Positions 24,903-36,928 of a stretch of 64,000 nucleotides of DNA are shown here, in pieces. Location of the stretch: positions 558,001-622,000 of the forward strand of contig CBDASJ010000006.1 in NCBI GenBank assembly GCA_965199555.1, given 5' to 3'. The notes beneath the pieces are model-generated. The model had not been told where the DNA came from and made no database searches. It saw only the letters and a program-made list of their open reading frames with translations. How positions within the stretch are numbered: position 1 is the stretch's first letter; the number at the start of each line of letters is the position of its first letter. A program made the position numbers and the translations under genes. The DNA comes from LMUY01 sp965199555 (lineage in GTDB: Bacteria > Pseudomonadota > Alphaproteobacteria > Acetobacterales > Acetobacteraceae).

Positions 24903-25463
24903 TCAGCTTTGCGGCGGTGCCAGGATTTGAGTGAGTTGTACCCGCGCGCGCGATACCCGCGCCTTCATCGTGCCGATGGGGACGCCGCAGATGGCCGCGG
25001 CCTCCTCGTAGGGCAGTTCCTGCGCGCCAACCAGCACCAGCGCCTCCCGCAACAACGGCGGCAGGCTCCACAACAGGCGATGCAGGTCACGCAGGTCCGA
25101 CGGGTCGGCCTGTTCGGCCCGTGTGGTCTCGTCGGCCGGGAAATGGGCGCTGAGTGCCGCGGCTTCGCGACGGCGACGTCGCGATTGCTCGAAGAACAGG
25201 TTGCGCAGGATGGTGAACAGCCACGCCTTCAGGTTGGTACCGGGGCGGAATTGGCCCAACGCGCCCAGGGCGCGCACCACCGTGTCCTGCACCAAGTCAT
25301 CCGCGACCACGCGGTCCCGCACGAGAAAGCGGGCGAATGCCCGCAAGTCCGGCAGGATGGCCAGCATCTGCCGCCTGGTTTCCGCAAGGCTCGTGCCGTC
25401 GCTGCTAGGCATGGCCGGGGGGGCGTCTTCGGATTGGACCGGCCGGTTCAGCTTAGGCTCCAT
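24903..25463 (-). CDS. EcfG-type sigma factor (paralogue 2)
   Basis: A 186-residue ECF sigma factor related to paralogue 1. Region 2 has FLVRDRVVADDLVQDTVVRA and FRPGTNLKAWLFTILRNLFF. Region 4 has LPPLLREALVLVGAQELPYE and CGVPIGTMKARVSRARVQL. The GTNLKAWLFTILRN segment again marks the EcfG group. Sequence divergence and a longer N-terminal tail suggest a separate regulon or modulating role. Start choice is uncertain: ATG 25463 is used, ATG 25412 is also plausible. It is divergent from phyR, with only about 62 bp between start codons, implying overlapping promoters. Confidence 0.9.
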   Translation of the reverse strand: MEPKLNRPVQSEDAPPAMPSSDGTSLAETRRQMLAILPDLRAFARFLVRDRVVADDLVQDTVVRALGALGQFRPGTNLKAWLFTILRNLFFEQSRRRRREAAALSAHFPADETTRAEQADPSDLRDLHRLLWSLPPLLREALVLVGAQELPYEEAAAICGVPIGTMKARVSRARVQLTQILAPPQS

Positions 25464-25525
25464 GGGCAGCAAGGTGGACCGTGGTATGTTCGTCGCGCCC
25501 CGATCGGGCAAGTAGAGGTTTCGTT

Positions 25526-26272
25526 ATGACGGCTTTCCCACGCGAGGATCTGGTCCGCGCGCTGCCCTACGCCCGCCGGTATGCCCGGGCCTTGTGCGGG
25601 GGGCAGAGACGCGGCGACGCCCTCGTCACGGATGGCCTCCGCGCCTTGCTGGCGGCCGAGCACTCGCCCGATGGCGAGGCACGGCTTGGGCTTTATCGGG
25701 AGATCACCGCCCGGTTCGGCGACGGGGCGTCCCACGTGGCCGGGCTGGACGGGGCTCTGTCCCAGGCACAGCGCCGCCTGCTGCTGCTGACTTCCTTGGA
25801 GGAGGTGCCGCTTCCGGTCGCGGCCGGCTTGCTGGACCTCGCCGTGCCGGAGGCAGACGCCATGCTGTGCTCCGCCAAGGACCAGTTGCGGAGCGCGGCG
25901 GCGACCGACGTGCTGATCATCGAAGACGAACCGATCATCGCCATGGATATCGAGGAGTTGGTGACGAATTGCGGCCACCGGATCGTCGGCGTCGCCGCGA
26001 CCGAGGCGGATGCCGTGGCGATCGCGGAGCGCCGCCGGCCGGGGTTGATCCTGGCGGACATCAACCTGGGTGCCGGCGGTGACGGCACGTCCGCCGTGTC
26101 GCGGATCATGCGCAACCATTATGCCCCGGTCATCTTCGTCACCGCCTATCCGGAGCGCCTGCTGACGGGTGAGGCGTTGGAGCCGGCCTTTGTCATCACC
26201 AAGCCGTTTGACCCACTGACCTTGGCGATCGCCACCTATCAGGCCGTGACGGGCGGCGTTCACCTGGAATAG
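25526..26272 (+). CDS. phyR: PhyR, anti-anti-sigma response regulator of the general stress response
   Basis: A 248-residue protein. The N-terminal sigma-like domain (about 1-120) mimics EcfG regions 2 and 4 (LVRALPYARRYARALCGG; LLLLTSLEEVPLPVAAGLL). The C-terminal REC domain (about 130-245) has the acidic pair VLIIEDEP, the phospho-acceptor Asp in LILADINLG, Thr in VIFVTAY and Lys in VITKPFD. When phosphorylated it binds NepR and frees EcfG. ATG 26 bp into a longer frame is selected because MTAFPREDLV matches the family start and AGAGG precedes it. The trehalose/glucan operon begins about 100 bp downstream on the same strand. Confidence 0.94.
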   Translation: MTAFPREDLVRALPYARRYARALCGGQRRGDALVTDGLRALLAAEHSPDGEARLGLYREITARFGDGASHVAGLDGALSQAQRRLLLLTSLEEVPLPVAAGLLDLAVPEADAMLCSAKDQLRSAAATDVLIIEDEPIIAMDIEELVTNCGHRIVGVAATEADAVAIAERRRPGLILADINLGAGGDGTSAVSRIMRNHYAPVIFVTAYPERLLTGEALEPAFVITKPFDPLTLAIATYQAVTGGVHLE

Positions 26273-26304
26273 CACGACACCGGGATGATGTGCTAACCAC
26301 TCCG

Positions 26305-26329
26305 GGAACCGCCCCCGTGCCCGGGCGTC
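26305..26329 (+). promoter_or_regulatory. Putative sigma-EcfG promoter of the trehalose/glucan operon
   Basis: GGAAC at 26305-26309, an exact 16-bp spacer, then CGTC at 26326-26329. The alphaproteobacterial GSR consensus is GGAAC-N16/17-CGTT, so seven of the eight most conserved positions plus the spacing match. A transcript would start around 26335, about 35 bp before the glgE ATG. It is located between phyR and glgE. Confidence 0.75.
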
Positions 26330-26369
26330 ACTCCCCCCAGCCCTCCGTCAGCCGCACGAGGCACGCGCC

Positions 26370-29300
26370 ATGAACGCCATCAACCGACCCGCCCCCACGG
26401 AAAGCGCCGGCCGCGCCCTGTCGCACCTGCGCATCCGGTATATCGACCCGCTGGGATTGGCCAGCGGCAGCACGCTGGCGCAGTCGCTGGAGCGCGCCGC
26501 CGCCCTCGGGTTCACCGCCGCGCTGCTGCCGCCCCCCTGGGCGCCGGGGGCGGGCGGCGACCGGTTCGTGCCGGCCTCGCTTGACCAGGTTCACCCACGG
26601 CTCGGCGGCGGTGCGGCAGTCGAGTACGTCAACGACCTGGTCCGCGCCTGCCGACAGCACGGCTTGCAGGCGATGCTCGACCTGCCATTCGGCGCCGTTG
26701 ATGCGGATTTCGCCGGCGACGCGGCACCGTTCAGCCCGGCATCGGCGGCATCCCAGCTTGATCCACGGCAAGGGTCGGCTGGCCGGGTGCGCTCGGTGGC
26801 AGACGCGGCGGCACTCGGTGCGTGGTGGGCACCGCGGCTGGGCGAGTGGGTGGCGGCAGGGTTGTCAGGCGTCCGGGTGCTCGGGCTGGACAAGGCGCCC
26901 GAGGCACTGGCGGCGTTGCGGCAAGCGGCACCCGAGGCCACGCTGGTGGCTTGGACACCGGGCCTGTCGCGGAAGGCGATGAACTGCTTGCAAGGGGCGG
27001 ACTACGTCGTGCCGTCGCTGCCCTGGTGGGATTTCCACGGCGACTGGTTCTGGGATGAGCTGACGGCACTGCGACGCATCGCGCCGATCCTGGCTTGCCC
27101 GGAGGCACCGTTCGGGCCGCGCGTTGCATCGACGTTGCACGATCCCGTCGCCATCCCGGCAACCCTACGCCGCGCGGCCGGTATGGCCTGTGCCATCGGC
27201 GACGGGTGGCTGGTGCCGGAGGGCTTTGAAACCGGCGCGCGCCGGAGCATGGACGTTCGTGGTCCGGCAAGTTCCACCCGCGACCAGTTGGTCGACCCGC
27301 CCCTCGACCTCGCGCCGTTCAACCGCCGGATCGACGCAGCAACTCCGGCCCGCGGCGTGCAGGTCTTGTCAGGCGGTGGCGCGCCGGTGCTGGCGCTGTT
27401 GCACACCGACGCGGCCGATGCGCGTTTTGCCAAAACCGCCGAGCTGACGCTGCTCAACGTCGACCTGGCACGGACGGCCGCGATCGAGCCATCCTCGGTG
27501 CTGACGGCGATAGACGCATCGTTCTCGCCCTTCGTCACGGTCGACACGCAAACATCCATCGCCTCCGGCGGGCCAGTTTCGCTGGCGCCCGGCGAGGTCC
27601 TGGTGGGTCGCGCGAAAGCCGTGCCGGCGGGCGCCTTGTCCGGCAAGGTGGACGCCGATGCCGCCCGGCGCATGGGCAACAGCCCGCGCGTGGCGATCGA
27701 GGCAGTGTCGCCGATCGTGGATGACGGTTCGCTGCCGGTGAAGCGCCTGGTCGGCGAGGTGGTCACCGTTGAAGCGGACGTCATCTGTGACGGCCACGAC
27801 AAGCTGGGCGTGGTGCTGCAATGGCGTGGCCCGGGCAGCACCGTGCAACACGAGTTGCGGATGCTGCCGACCGGCAATGACCGCTATCGCGCCGAGTTCC
27901 CGCTCGCCGTCATCGGTCGCTATGGCTACACGGTGCAGGCCTGGCGCGATGCCTTTGCTAGCTACAAGGACGAGATCGCCAAGAAGAGCGCCGCTGGCAT
28001 CGATGTGTCGCTGGAACTGCGAGAGGGCTTGGCGCTGCTGGAGCGCACCGTGGAGCGGGCCCAGGGAAACACCCGGACCGAACTGCAGTCGTTGCACGCC
28101 AAACTCAAGGATGCGGACGACTCCACCCGCCTCGCCAGCTTCCTGTCACCAGACGTGTCCGCCTTGATGGCACGCGCGGACGATCGCCCGCGTGCGGCCA
28201 CCCTGCCCCACCCGGTCCGCATCGACGCGGAACGCAGTGGAGCGGCGTTTTCCGCTTGGTACGAAGTGTTCCCCCGTTCGATGAGCGACGATGCCACGCG
28301 CCACGGCACGTTCCGTGACGTGGAGCGTCACCTGCCGCGGGTGCGGGACATGGGTTTCGACGTGCTATACTTCCCGCCGATCCATCCCATCGGCCGCATC
28401 AATCGCAAGGGACCGAACAACACGTTGACCCCAGCCGAGGGGGATCCGGGCAGTCCGTATGCCATCGGCTCGAGCGATGGTGGCCACGATGCCTTGCATC
28501 CGGAGCTCGGCAGCCTCGACGACTTCCGCCACCTAATCGCCGCCGCCGCGGAGCACGGGCTGGAAATCGCCATCGACTTCGCCATCCAGTGCTCGCCTGA
28601 CCATCCATGGCTGAAGCAGCACCGCGGCTGGTTTGATTGGCGGCCGGATGGCTCCATCAAGTATGCGGAGAATCCGCCCAAGAAATACCAGGACATCGTC
28701 AACGTCGACTTCTACGCCGCCGACGCGATCCCTGGCCTGTGGGTCGCGTTGGCTGAAGTCGTCATGTTCTGGATGGAGCAGGGCATCCGGCTGATCCGCG
28801 TGGACAACCCGCACACGAAGCCGCTGCCGTTCTGGCAGTGGATGATCGGCACGGTGCGCGAGCGCTATCCCGACGCCGTGTTCCTGGCAGAGGCATTCAC
28901 TCGGCCGAAGGTGATGTACCGTCTGGCGAAGGTCGGTTTCGACCAGTCCTACTCGTATTTCACCTGGCGCGAAACCAAGAGCGAGATGGAGCAATACCTG
29001 ACGGAGCTGGCCGAGCCCGGCCCGCGCGACTTTTTCCGCCCGCATTTCTTCGTCAACACGCCGGACATCAATCCCGTTTATCTACAGAACGCCGGCCGGG
29101 CGTCCTACCTCATTCGCGCAGCCCTTGCGGCGACCCTGTCCGGGCTGTGGGGAGTCTACAACGGCTTCGAGCTTTGCGAGGGAACGCCGTTGCCGGGCCG
29201 CGAGGAGTACCTCGACAGCGAGAAGTATCAAATCCGCGTATGGGATTGGGATCGCCCAGGCAACATCGTGCCGGAGATTACCGCCCTGAACAGGGTTCGA

Positions 29301-29615
29301 CGGGCCAACCCGGCCCTGCGGTCGCATTTGACCACCACCTTCCTGCCCGCGCGCAACGCTGCCGTCACCGTCTTCATGAAGGCCACCGCGGATCGGTCCA
29401 ACGTGCTGGTGGTCGCCATCTCCTTCGACCCGCATCAGGCGCAGGAGACCAGTTGGGAGTTTCCCTTCTGGCTGTGGCAGGCTGATGAGCATGCCGCGTT
29501 CGAGGCGGAAGACCTGCTGGGCGGTGCCACGCAAACCTGGCGCGGCAAGGAGCAATCGCTCCGCATCGAGCCCGGTCGTCCCTACGTCATCTGGCGCGTC
29601 CGCGCGCCGTTCTGA
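26370..29615 (+). CDS. glgE: Alpha-1,4-glucan:maltose-1-phosphate maltosyltransferase GlgE, with N-terminal extension
   Basis: A 1081-residue GH13_3 enzyme that transfers maltose from maltose-1-phosphate to glucan ends. The typical core (about 435-1081) begins RVAIEAVSPIVDDG (N-domain), followed by the barrel with nucleophile Asp in IRLIRVDNPHTKP (about 811), acid/base Glu in FLAEAFTRPK (about 840), and NTPDINPVYLQ. The first roughly 430 residues are an additional barrel-like region: RYIDPLGLASGS, VEYVNDLVRACRQHGLQAML. There GVRVLGLDKAP replaces the catalytic strand, so it is probably non-catalytic. It is the first gene of the seven-gene operon, 35 bp after the putative GSR promoter start. 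Confidence 0.95.
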   Translation: MNAINRPAPTESAGRALSHLRIRYIDPLGLASGSTLAQSLERAAALGFTAALLPPPWAPGAGGDRFVPASLDQVHPRLGGGAAVEYVNDLVRACRQHGLQAMLDLPFGAVDADFAGDAAPFSPASAASQLDPRQGSAGRVRSVADAAALGAWWAPRLGEWVAAGLSGVRVLGLDKAPEALAALRQAAPEATLVAWTPGLSRKAMNCLQGADYVVPSLPWWDFHGDWFWDELTALRRIAPILACPEAPFGPRVASTLHDPVAIPATLRRAAGMACAIGDGWLVPEGFETGARRSMDVRGPASSTRDQLVDPPLDLAPFNRRIDAATPARGVQVLSGGGAPVLALLHTDAADARFAKTAELTLLNVDLARTAAIEPSSVLTAIDASFSPFVTVDTQTSIASGGPVSLAPGEVLVGRAKAVPAGALSGKVDADAARRMGNSPRVAIEAVSPIVDDGSLPVKRLVGEVVTVEADVICDGHDKLGVVLQWRGPGSTVQHELRMLPTGNDRYRAEFPLAVIGRYGYTVQAWRDAFASYKDEIAKKSAAGIDVSLELREGLALLERTVERAQGNTRTELQSLHAKLKDADDSTRLASFLSPDVSALMARADDRPRAATLPHPVRIDAERSGAAFSAWYEVFPRSMSDDATRHGTFRDVERHLPRVRDMGFDVLYFPPIHPIGRINRKGPNNTLTPAEGDPGSPYAIGSSDGGHDALHPELGSLDDFRHLIAAAAEHGLEIAIDFAIQCSPDHPWLKQHRGWFDWRPDGSIKYAENPPKKYQDIVNVDFYAADAIPGLWVALAEVVMFWMEQGIRLIRVDNPHTKPLPFWQWMIGTVRERYPDAVFLAEAFTRPKVMYRLAKVGFDQSYSYFTWRETKSEMEQYLTELAEPGPRDFFRPHFFVNTPDINPVYLQNAGRASYLIRAALAATLSGLWGVYNGFELCEGTPLPGREEYLDSEKYQIRVWDWDRPGNIVPEITALNRVRRANPALRSHLTTTFLPARNAAVTVFMKATADRSNVLVVAISFDPHQAQETSWEFPFWLWQADEHAAFEAEDLLGGATQTWRGKEQSLRIEPGRPYVIWRVRAPF

Positions 29616-29637
29616 AGCCAACAATTCCGAGGTTGCT

Positions 29638-32962
<3,325 letters not shown>

Positions 32963-32970
<8 letters not shown>

Positions 32971-35142
32971 TGCCATCACCGATCTCGGCCTTCACCCTGG
33001 CGCCATCGACGCGATCGTCAATGCCCGGCATGGCGACCCTTTCGCCGTGCTCGGCCCGCACGAGGGAACCGTCCGCACGTTCATCCCCGGCGCCGATGCC
33101 GTGTCGGTGGTGGAGCGCGCCAGCGGCATGGTGGTCGGCGAGCTGTCGCTGATCGACCCGGCTGGCTTCTTTGCCGGGCCGATCCGGTCTTACGAGCCAT
33201 ACCGGCTGCGGGTCAGCCGTGGCGCGGCTACGTGGGAAACGGAGGACCCGTATTCCTTTCCGCCCCTGCTGGGTGAGATGGATACGTATTTGCTGGCCGA
33301 AGGGCGCCACCGCGATTTCGGGCGTTGCCTCGGGGCGCACCCGACCGAGATCGACGGCGTTCCCGGGGTCCGGTTCGCGGTGTGGGCGCCGAATGCGCAA
33401 CGCGTCTCGGTGGTCGGTGACTTCAACGCCTGGGACGGGCGTCGCCACCCGATGCGCAAGCGGCATGGGCCGGGCGTGTGGGAGCTCTTCATCCCGCGCA
33501 TCGGCCCGGGCACGCTCTACAAATACGAGATGCTCGGCCCGTGGGGCGAGTTGCTGCCGCTGAAGGCGGATCCGGTTGCCTGGGCGGCACAAATCCCGCC
33601 GGAAACCGCGTCCATTGTGGCCGACGATATCGCCTATCCCTGGACCGATGCCGAGTGGGTGGCCGCGCGCGGTGCCAACCAGTCCGAGGCCGCACCGATC
33701 GCGATCTACGAGGTCCATGCGGGATCATGGTCGCCGGCCGCCCTCATGGGAGTCGATGGCTGGGACCGATTGGCGGACCAGTTGGTGTCCTATGCGGCCG
33801 GCATGGGCTTCACCCACATCGAGTTGCTGCCGATCATGGAGCATCCGTTCGGCGGCTCCTGGGGATACCAGCCGCTTGGGCAGTTTGCGCCGTCCTCCCG
33901 CCTTGGCCCGCCGGAGGCGTTCGCCCGCTTCGTCGACCGCTGCCATGCCGCCAAGCTCGGCGTGATCCTTGACTGGGTGCCGGCGCATTTCCCGACCGAC
34001 GCGCACGGCCTAGCACAGTTCGACGGCACAGCCTTGTACGAGCACCAGGACCCGCGCGAAGGCTTCCATCGCGACTGGAACACGCTGATCTACAATCTTG
34101 GCCGCAACGAGGTCCGCGCCTTCCTGATCGGCAGCGCCTTGTTCTGGCTGGAGCACTACCATGTGGACGGCATCCGCGTGGATGCGGTGGCCTCGATGTT
34201 GTACCGCGACTACAGCCGCGAGCCGGGCGAGTGGGTGCCGAACCAGTATGGCGGCCGGGAAAACCTCGAATCCGTGGCTTTCCTGCAGGAACTGAGCCGT
34301 GCCGTGGCCGATCGCGTGCCCGGTGCCGTGCTGATCGCCGAAGAAAGCACCTCCTGGCCTGGCGTGACCCGGCCGGCGGACGAAGGCGGCTTAGGCTTCA
34401 CCTACAAATGGAATATGGGGTGGATGCATGACACCCTGCACTACGTCGAGGAACAGCCGATCTACCGCCGCTACCACCACGGCGAGATGACGTTCGGCCT
34501 GGTCTACGCCTTCAGCGAGAAGTTCGTGCTGCCGGTCAGCCACGACGAGGTCGTGTACGGCAAGGGTTCGCTGCTGGGTAAGATGCCGGGCGATCCTTGG
34601 CAGAAATTCGCCAATCTGCGCGCCTATCTCGGCTTCATGTGGACGCATCCCGGCAAGAAGCTGCTGTTCATGGGGCAGGAGATCGCCCAGCTCAACGAGT
34701 GGAACCATGACCACGGCCTGGATTGGCATCTGCTGGACGTGGCCGAAAACCGCGGCGTGCAGGCCTGGTCCGCGACCTCAACATGCTGTATCGCGGCCAA
34801 CCCGCCTTGCACCGCAAGGATTGCGAGCCGGAGGGTTTCCGATGGGTCGTACTGCACGATGCGGACCAAAGCGTATTCGCCTACCTCCGTCTGAGCGACG
34901 GCGCGCCCCCTGCTTTGGTGGTGTGTAACTTCACGCCCGTTCCCCGCTACGGCTACCGCCTCGGCGTGCCGGTGGAAGGCACCTGGACGGAGGTACTGAA
35001 CACGGATGCCGCCGTGTACGGCGGCAGCAACGTCGGCAACGGCGGCGGCGTCACTGCGAAATCGTCGCCCTGCCACGACCAGCCTGCGTCACTCGACCTC
35101 ACCCTGCCGCCGCTTGCGACGGTCGTTCTCATTGCGCAATAG
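32963..35142 (+). CDS. glgB: 1,4-alpha-glucan branching enzyme GlgB, with apparent one-base deletion
   Basis: Introduces alpha-1,6 branches. CBM48-like domains (about 1-220: HGDPFAVLGPHEG, VSVVGDFNAWDGRRHPM) are followed by the barrel with nucleophile in YHVDGIRVDAVASMLYRDYS (about 405), Glu in LIAEESTSWPG and VLPVSHDEVVYGKG. The frame from 32963 derails after DVAENRGVQA (34762) into 43 unrelated residues. The correct C-terminus (VRDLNMLYRGQPALHR, then FTPVPRYGYRLGVP, to stop 35142) is in the next frame. Restoring one C in the CC at about 34764-34765 gives a continuous 726-residue protein, the usual GlgB length. As written, the product lacks its C-terminal beta domain. Confidence 0.92.
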
Positions 35143-35167
35143 CGCAGCCGCTGCCTCGGAGTAATGC

Positions 35168-36928
35168 ATGTCCGAACGGTTTGCCCACCCTTTGCCGTTC
35201 GGAGCCGAACTTGACGGCCCGACGGCTCGCTTCCGCATCTGGGCGCCCTCTGCCGATGGTTTGTCGTTGGAGCTTGGCGGTGAGCATCACCCCATGCAAG
35301 CGGAGCAAGGTGGTTGGCACTCTGCCACTATAGCGACGTCGGCTGGCGCGGAATATCGCTACACCTTGCCTGACGGCATGGGCTTTCCCGACCCGGCCGC
35401 ACGCGCCCAGGCGGGGGACGTGCATGATCCGAGCCTTGTCGTCGACCCGAAAGCCTATGCGTGGCAGCACGGCACGTGGATGGGGCGGCCTTGGCACGAG
35501 GCGGTGGTTTACGAGTTGCACCCGGGCGCCTTCGGCGGCTTCGATGGCATCCGCGCCCAACTGCCGCGGCTCGCCGCGTTGGGCGTCACCGCCGTCGAGT
35601 TGATGCCGATCGCCGACTTCCCCGGCGCGCATAACTGGGGCTACGACGGCGTGCTGCCCTACGCCCCGGACGCCGCATACGGCACGCCCGAGCAGTTGAA
35701 GGCGCTGGTCGATGCGGCGCATGGCCTCGGGCTGATGATCATGCTCGACGTGGTGTACAACCATTTCGGCCCGGACGGCGCGTATATCCACGCTTTCGCC
35801 AAGTCGTTCTTCCGCGAGGACGTCAAGACGCCATGGGGCGCCTCGATCGACTTTCGCCGCCCGGAAGTGCGGCAGTATTTCGAGCAGAACGCGCTCTATT
35901 GGCTGATGGAATATCGCTTCGACGGGCTCCGCTTCGACGCGGTGCACGCGATCAACGACCCGGGCTTCCTGGACGAAATGGCCGCGTTGCTGCGCCGCTC
36001 GGTGGAGCCGGGCCGCCATATCCACCTGGTGCTGGAGCACGAAGGCAACGCCGCGCGGCATCTGCGGCGAACCCCCGGCGGCCCAGGCTACGATGCGCAA
36101 TGGACGGACGACGTGCACCATTGCCTCCATGTGCTGCTGACGGGAGAATCCGAAGGCTATTACGAGGATTTCGACCAGCCGATCCAGCGGCTGGCCCGCA
36201 CCATGGCGGAAGGGTTTGCCTATCAGGGCGAAGTCTCCAAGCACTCGGGCGAGCCGCGCGGCGAGCCGTCCGGGCATCTGCCGACCACGTCCTTCGTGAT
36301 CTGCCTGCAGAACCATGACCAGATCGGCAACCGCGCCATGGGTGAGCGGCTGACGCAGTTGGCGGAGCCGCAGGCGCTACGGGCGGCCACGGTGCTGCTG
36401 CTGCTATCGCCTTTCGTGCCGATGATCTTCATGGGCGAGGAAGTGGCGAGCACCACGCCGTTCCTGTTCTTCACCAGCCACAACGAAGATCTTGCCAAAC
36501 TGGTGCGGGAAGGCCGCCGCGCGGAATTCAAGCACTTTGCCGCCTTCCAGGACCCGGAGCGGCGGGAAAAAATCCCTGACCCGAATGCGCCCGCCACCTT
36601 CCAAGCCTCGGTGCCGGACTTCACCGGCGACAGCGCATTCATGCAGAAGCTACTGGCGGTGCGGCGGGACCGCGTGGTGCCGGGCATCCCGGGATGCCGC
36701 AGCATCGGCGTCGACGTGTTGGGGAAATCGGCACTGGTTGCGCGGTGGCAACTCGGCACCGGCGCCGTGCTCGCCATCGCGGTGAACTTCGGTGACGAGA
36801 AGCCCGCGCTGGCGAGCCCCTCCGCGGGCGGTACGATCTTCGAGGCACCGGTGGGTGCGTGGGACGCGCTGATGTATGGCGTCCTGCTGGAACGGTCTGC
36901 CGTCGCCTGGATCGAGCCCGCGCCGTGA
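35168..36928 (+). CDS. treZ: Malto-oligosyltrehalose trehalohydrolase TreZ
   Basis: A 586-residue GH13_10 enzyme that cleaves trehalose from the end of malto-oligosyltrehalose made by TreY. An N-terminal beta domain (FAHPLPFGAELDGPTARFRI, about 1-90) precedes the barrel with YELHPGAFGGFDGIRAQL, nucleophile in FDGLRFDAVHAIND (about 254), LVLEHEGNA (about 288) and LQNHDQIGNRAMGERL (about 382). All catalytic residues are intact. It starts 25 bp after glgB and its stop overlaps the GTG of malQ (GTGA). Confidence 0.96.
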   Translation: MSERFAHPLPFGAELDGPTARFRIWAPSADGLSLELGGEHHPMQAEQGGWHSATIATSAGAEYRYTLPDGMGFPDPAARAQAGDVHDPSLVVDPKAYAWQHGTWMGRPWHEAVVYELHPGAFGGFDGIRAQLPRLAALGVTAVELMPIADFPGAHNWGYDGVLPYAPDAAYGTPEQLKALVDAAHGLGLMIMLDVVYNHFGPDGAYIHAFAKSFFREDVKTPWGASIDFRRPEVRQYFEQNALYWLMEYRFDGLRFDAVHAINDPGFLDEMAALLRRSVEPGRHIHLVLEHEGNAARHLRRTPGGPGYDAQWTDDVHHCLHVLLTGESEGYYEDFDQPIQRLARTMAEGFAYQGEVSKHSGEPRGEPSGHLPTTSFVICLQNHDQIGNRAMGERLTQLAEPQALRAATVLLLLSPFVPMIFMGEEVASTTPFLFFTSHNEDLAKLVREGRRAEFKHFAAFQDPERREKIPDPNAPATFQASVPDFTGDSAFMQKLLAVRRDRVVPGIPGCRSIGVDVLGKSALVARWQLGTGAVLAIAVNFGDEKPALASPSAGGTIFEAPVGAWDALMYGVLLERSAVAWIEPAP

